Below are positions 15,868-16,678 of a DNA stretch of 16,678 bases, piece after piece. The stretch is taken from assembly GCA_030656435.1 (NCBI GenBank), contig JAUSOA010000259.1:1-16678 (forward strand), read 5' to 3'. A program made the translations under genes and the position numbers. The notes below the pieces were generated by a model that did not search any database, was not told the origin of the DNA, and was given only the letters and a program-made list of their open reading frames with translations. Source of the DNA: Acholeplasmataceae bacterium. Lineage in GTDB: Bacteria; Bacillota_I; Bacilli_A; Acholeplasmatales; Acholeplasmataceae. Position 1 is the stretch's first letter, and the number at the start of each line of letters is the position of its first letter.

Positions 15868-16515
15868 TTGAAACTAGAGTTTTGGTTGGATTATTTAAGC
15901 CCAATATGCTACAAGCAACATCAAGCAATTGAGCTCTTATTCAAAAAATACAAATTTAATGATTTAGAGCTTTTGTATAGAAGCTATGAGATGATACCAA
16001 ACTTTGAGCCACTTGAGGATTGTACTTTTTACCGTATTTTGTCCAACCATCATGTATTAACTATAGAAGAAACTCAACAGATGTTTAAAAATCTTCCGGA
16101 TGATATAAAACCGGTTAAGGTCATTGATGCACACAGATTATCTCATCTAGCGAAAAAATCAGAGAAAGCATTTGAGTTTAATCAAATGGTGTTTCACTAC
16201 TATTACGACCTAAAAAAAGATATAAGTCGTAAAGAAATATTAAAGGAAATTGCATCAAGTGTTGGATTAAACCAAGACGAGGTTGATCAAGTCCTAGAAT
16301 CGGATAAATATTTAGATTCAGTCTCTCTAAATAGAGAAAATGCCATTGTAAAGGGCATATTTGAAGTCCCACATATGAGAATAGATGGCAAAATACGACT
16401 TAAAAACTATCATAGTGATGACCAAATCATTGAAGCTTTAAACATAGCAGCTGCATCATATAGCAAAACAGATTACTGCGAAGATGAAAATTGTCAAAGA
16501 AAGAAGACCAGATGA
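15868..16515 (+). CDS. DsbA/FrnE-like thioredoxin-fold protein with altered active site
   Basis: The protein resembles the FrnE-type DsbA family of cytoplasmic thiol oxidoreductases. The TTG at 15868 is preferred over the ATG at 15859, because the ribosome binding site AGGAT (15856-15860) overlaps that ATG and because MKLEFWLDYLSP then matches the usual MKIEIWSDFxCP start of the family. It has 215 residues. The CPFC-type active site reads S-P-I-C-Y (11-15), so the first catalytic Cys is Ser. The cis-Pro loop is present (EVPHMRIDG, Pro168). Further cysteines are Cys52 and a C-terminal CEDENC pair (204, 209), similar to the extra CxxxxC seen in FrnE-like proteins. No signal peptide. Loss of the first Cys argues against ordinary disulfide exchange; isomerase-like or glutathione-linked chemistry is possible. 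The TGA stop lies in a terminator loop. Confidence 0.82.
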   Translation: MKLEFWLDYLSPICYKQHQAIELLFKKYKFNDLELLYRSYEMIPNFEPLEDCTFYRILSNHHVLTIEETQQMFKNLPDDIKPVKVIDAHRLSHLAKKSEKAFEFNQMVFHYYYDLKKDISRKEILKEIASSVGLNQDEVDQVLESDKYLDSVSLNRENAIVKGIFEVPHMRIDGKIRLKNYHSDDQIIEALNIAAASYSKTDYCEDENCQRKKTR

Positions 16516-16525
16516 GTCTTTTTTT
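16499..16525 (+). terminator. Intrinsic terminator overlapping the DsbA-like stop codon
   Basis: AAGAAGAC (16501-16508) pairs with GTCTTTTT (16516-16523), including one GU pair, around the 7-nt loop CAGATGA, and the T run continues to 16525. The TGA stop codon (16513-16515) is inside the loop. The A-rich 5' arm means that it could also work on the other strand. Confidence 0.75.
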
Positions 16526-16632
16526 CTTCCTTAGTTGATAATGTAGCTTGCGTTTAAAATTGGATTGAGGTTTATTGCCAAACTAAGTTGCTCTTTGAGC
16601 GGAAGCACAATAAGAATCGCGCAAATTAATGA

Positions 16633-16678
16633 TTCAAAAATAAAACTTATATGATAAGATGAGGGTAGGATTACCCAA
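16633..16678 (+). promoter_or_regulatory. Possible promoter and small inverted repeat at window end
   Basis: TTCAAA (16633-16638) and an extended -10, TGATAAGAT (16652-16660), are 16 bp apart and resemble the other promoters in this window. GGGTA (16663-16667) and TACCC (16672-16676) form a small inverted repeat around the predicted start site, which could be an operator or the start of a leader hairpin. The window ends here, so the downstream gene cannot be seen. A - strand open frame covers the same bases, and the two readings compete. Confidence 0.3.

Noticed and set aside
1..16678. Mobile elements, CRISPR arrays, phage genes, toxin-antitoxin pairs or tRNA genes
   Set aside because: I looked for transposase or integrase motifs, repeated spacers, terminal inverted repeats and tRNA-like folds by eye and saw none; the content is core chromosomal.
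1..16678. UGA read as tryptophan (Mycoplasma code)
   Set aside because: An intact prfB, TGG for Trp, no in-frame TGA in the genes, and a TGA stop within a terminator all fit the standard code.

Overview
This is an AT-rich, almost fully coding window of chromosomal core genes. Every confidently called gene is on the + strand. The proteins read as low-GC Firmicutes/Mollicutes type, and a lineage near Acholeplasma or the Izemoplasma-like Mollicutes is my best guess; this is an inference, not proven here. The standard code is in use: Trp is TGG, an RF2 gene (prfB) is present, and one gene ends in TGA. That argues against the Mycoplasma/Spiroplasma code, where UGA is Trp. No transposase, integrase, CRISPR array, tRNA or rRNA was seen.

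Layout. (1) 1-4454: the 3' part of priA (replication restart helicase, cut by the window edge), fmt (initiator tRNA formylation), a PgpA/YutG-like phosphatidylglycerophosphatase, and a six-pass membrane protein whose cytoplasmic domain looks like a decayed HD-GYP domain. Gaps are short, so this looks like one operon. (2) 4480-7377: a promoter, an S-box (SAM-I type) riboswitch with an antiterminator/terminator switch, then metK, a two-TM DUF3137-like protein and a LemA-family protein, closed by a strong terminator. SAM probably controls metK and, by read-through, the DUF3137/LemA pair. (3) 7412-14235: a second hairpin and promoter region, then secA, prfB, a YitT-family membrane protein, an S41 (CtpA-like) protease and recX. 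These are packed with gaps of 12 nt or less, or overlaps. (4) 14254-15784: a short promoter region and a YtcJ-like amidohydrolase. (5) 15805-16525: a promoter, a DsbA/FrnE-like thioredoxin-fold protein with an altered active site, and a terminator overlapping its stop codon. (6) 16526-16678: unassigned. It holds a weak + strand promoter-like sequence and, on the - strand, a 49-codon open frame running off the window.

I did not find a convincing new multi-gene system. The best leads are the pseudo-HD-GYP membrane protein, the riboswitch leader with its competing upstream hairpin and the LemA pair placed under it, the DsbA-like protein with S-P-I-C in place of CxxC, the S41 protease with a peptidoglycan-binding-like tail, and an RF2 gene without the usual programmed frameshift. 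Four starts were moved from the longest open frame using ribosome binding sites: 11122, 14294, 15868, and priA, whose start lies outside the window.
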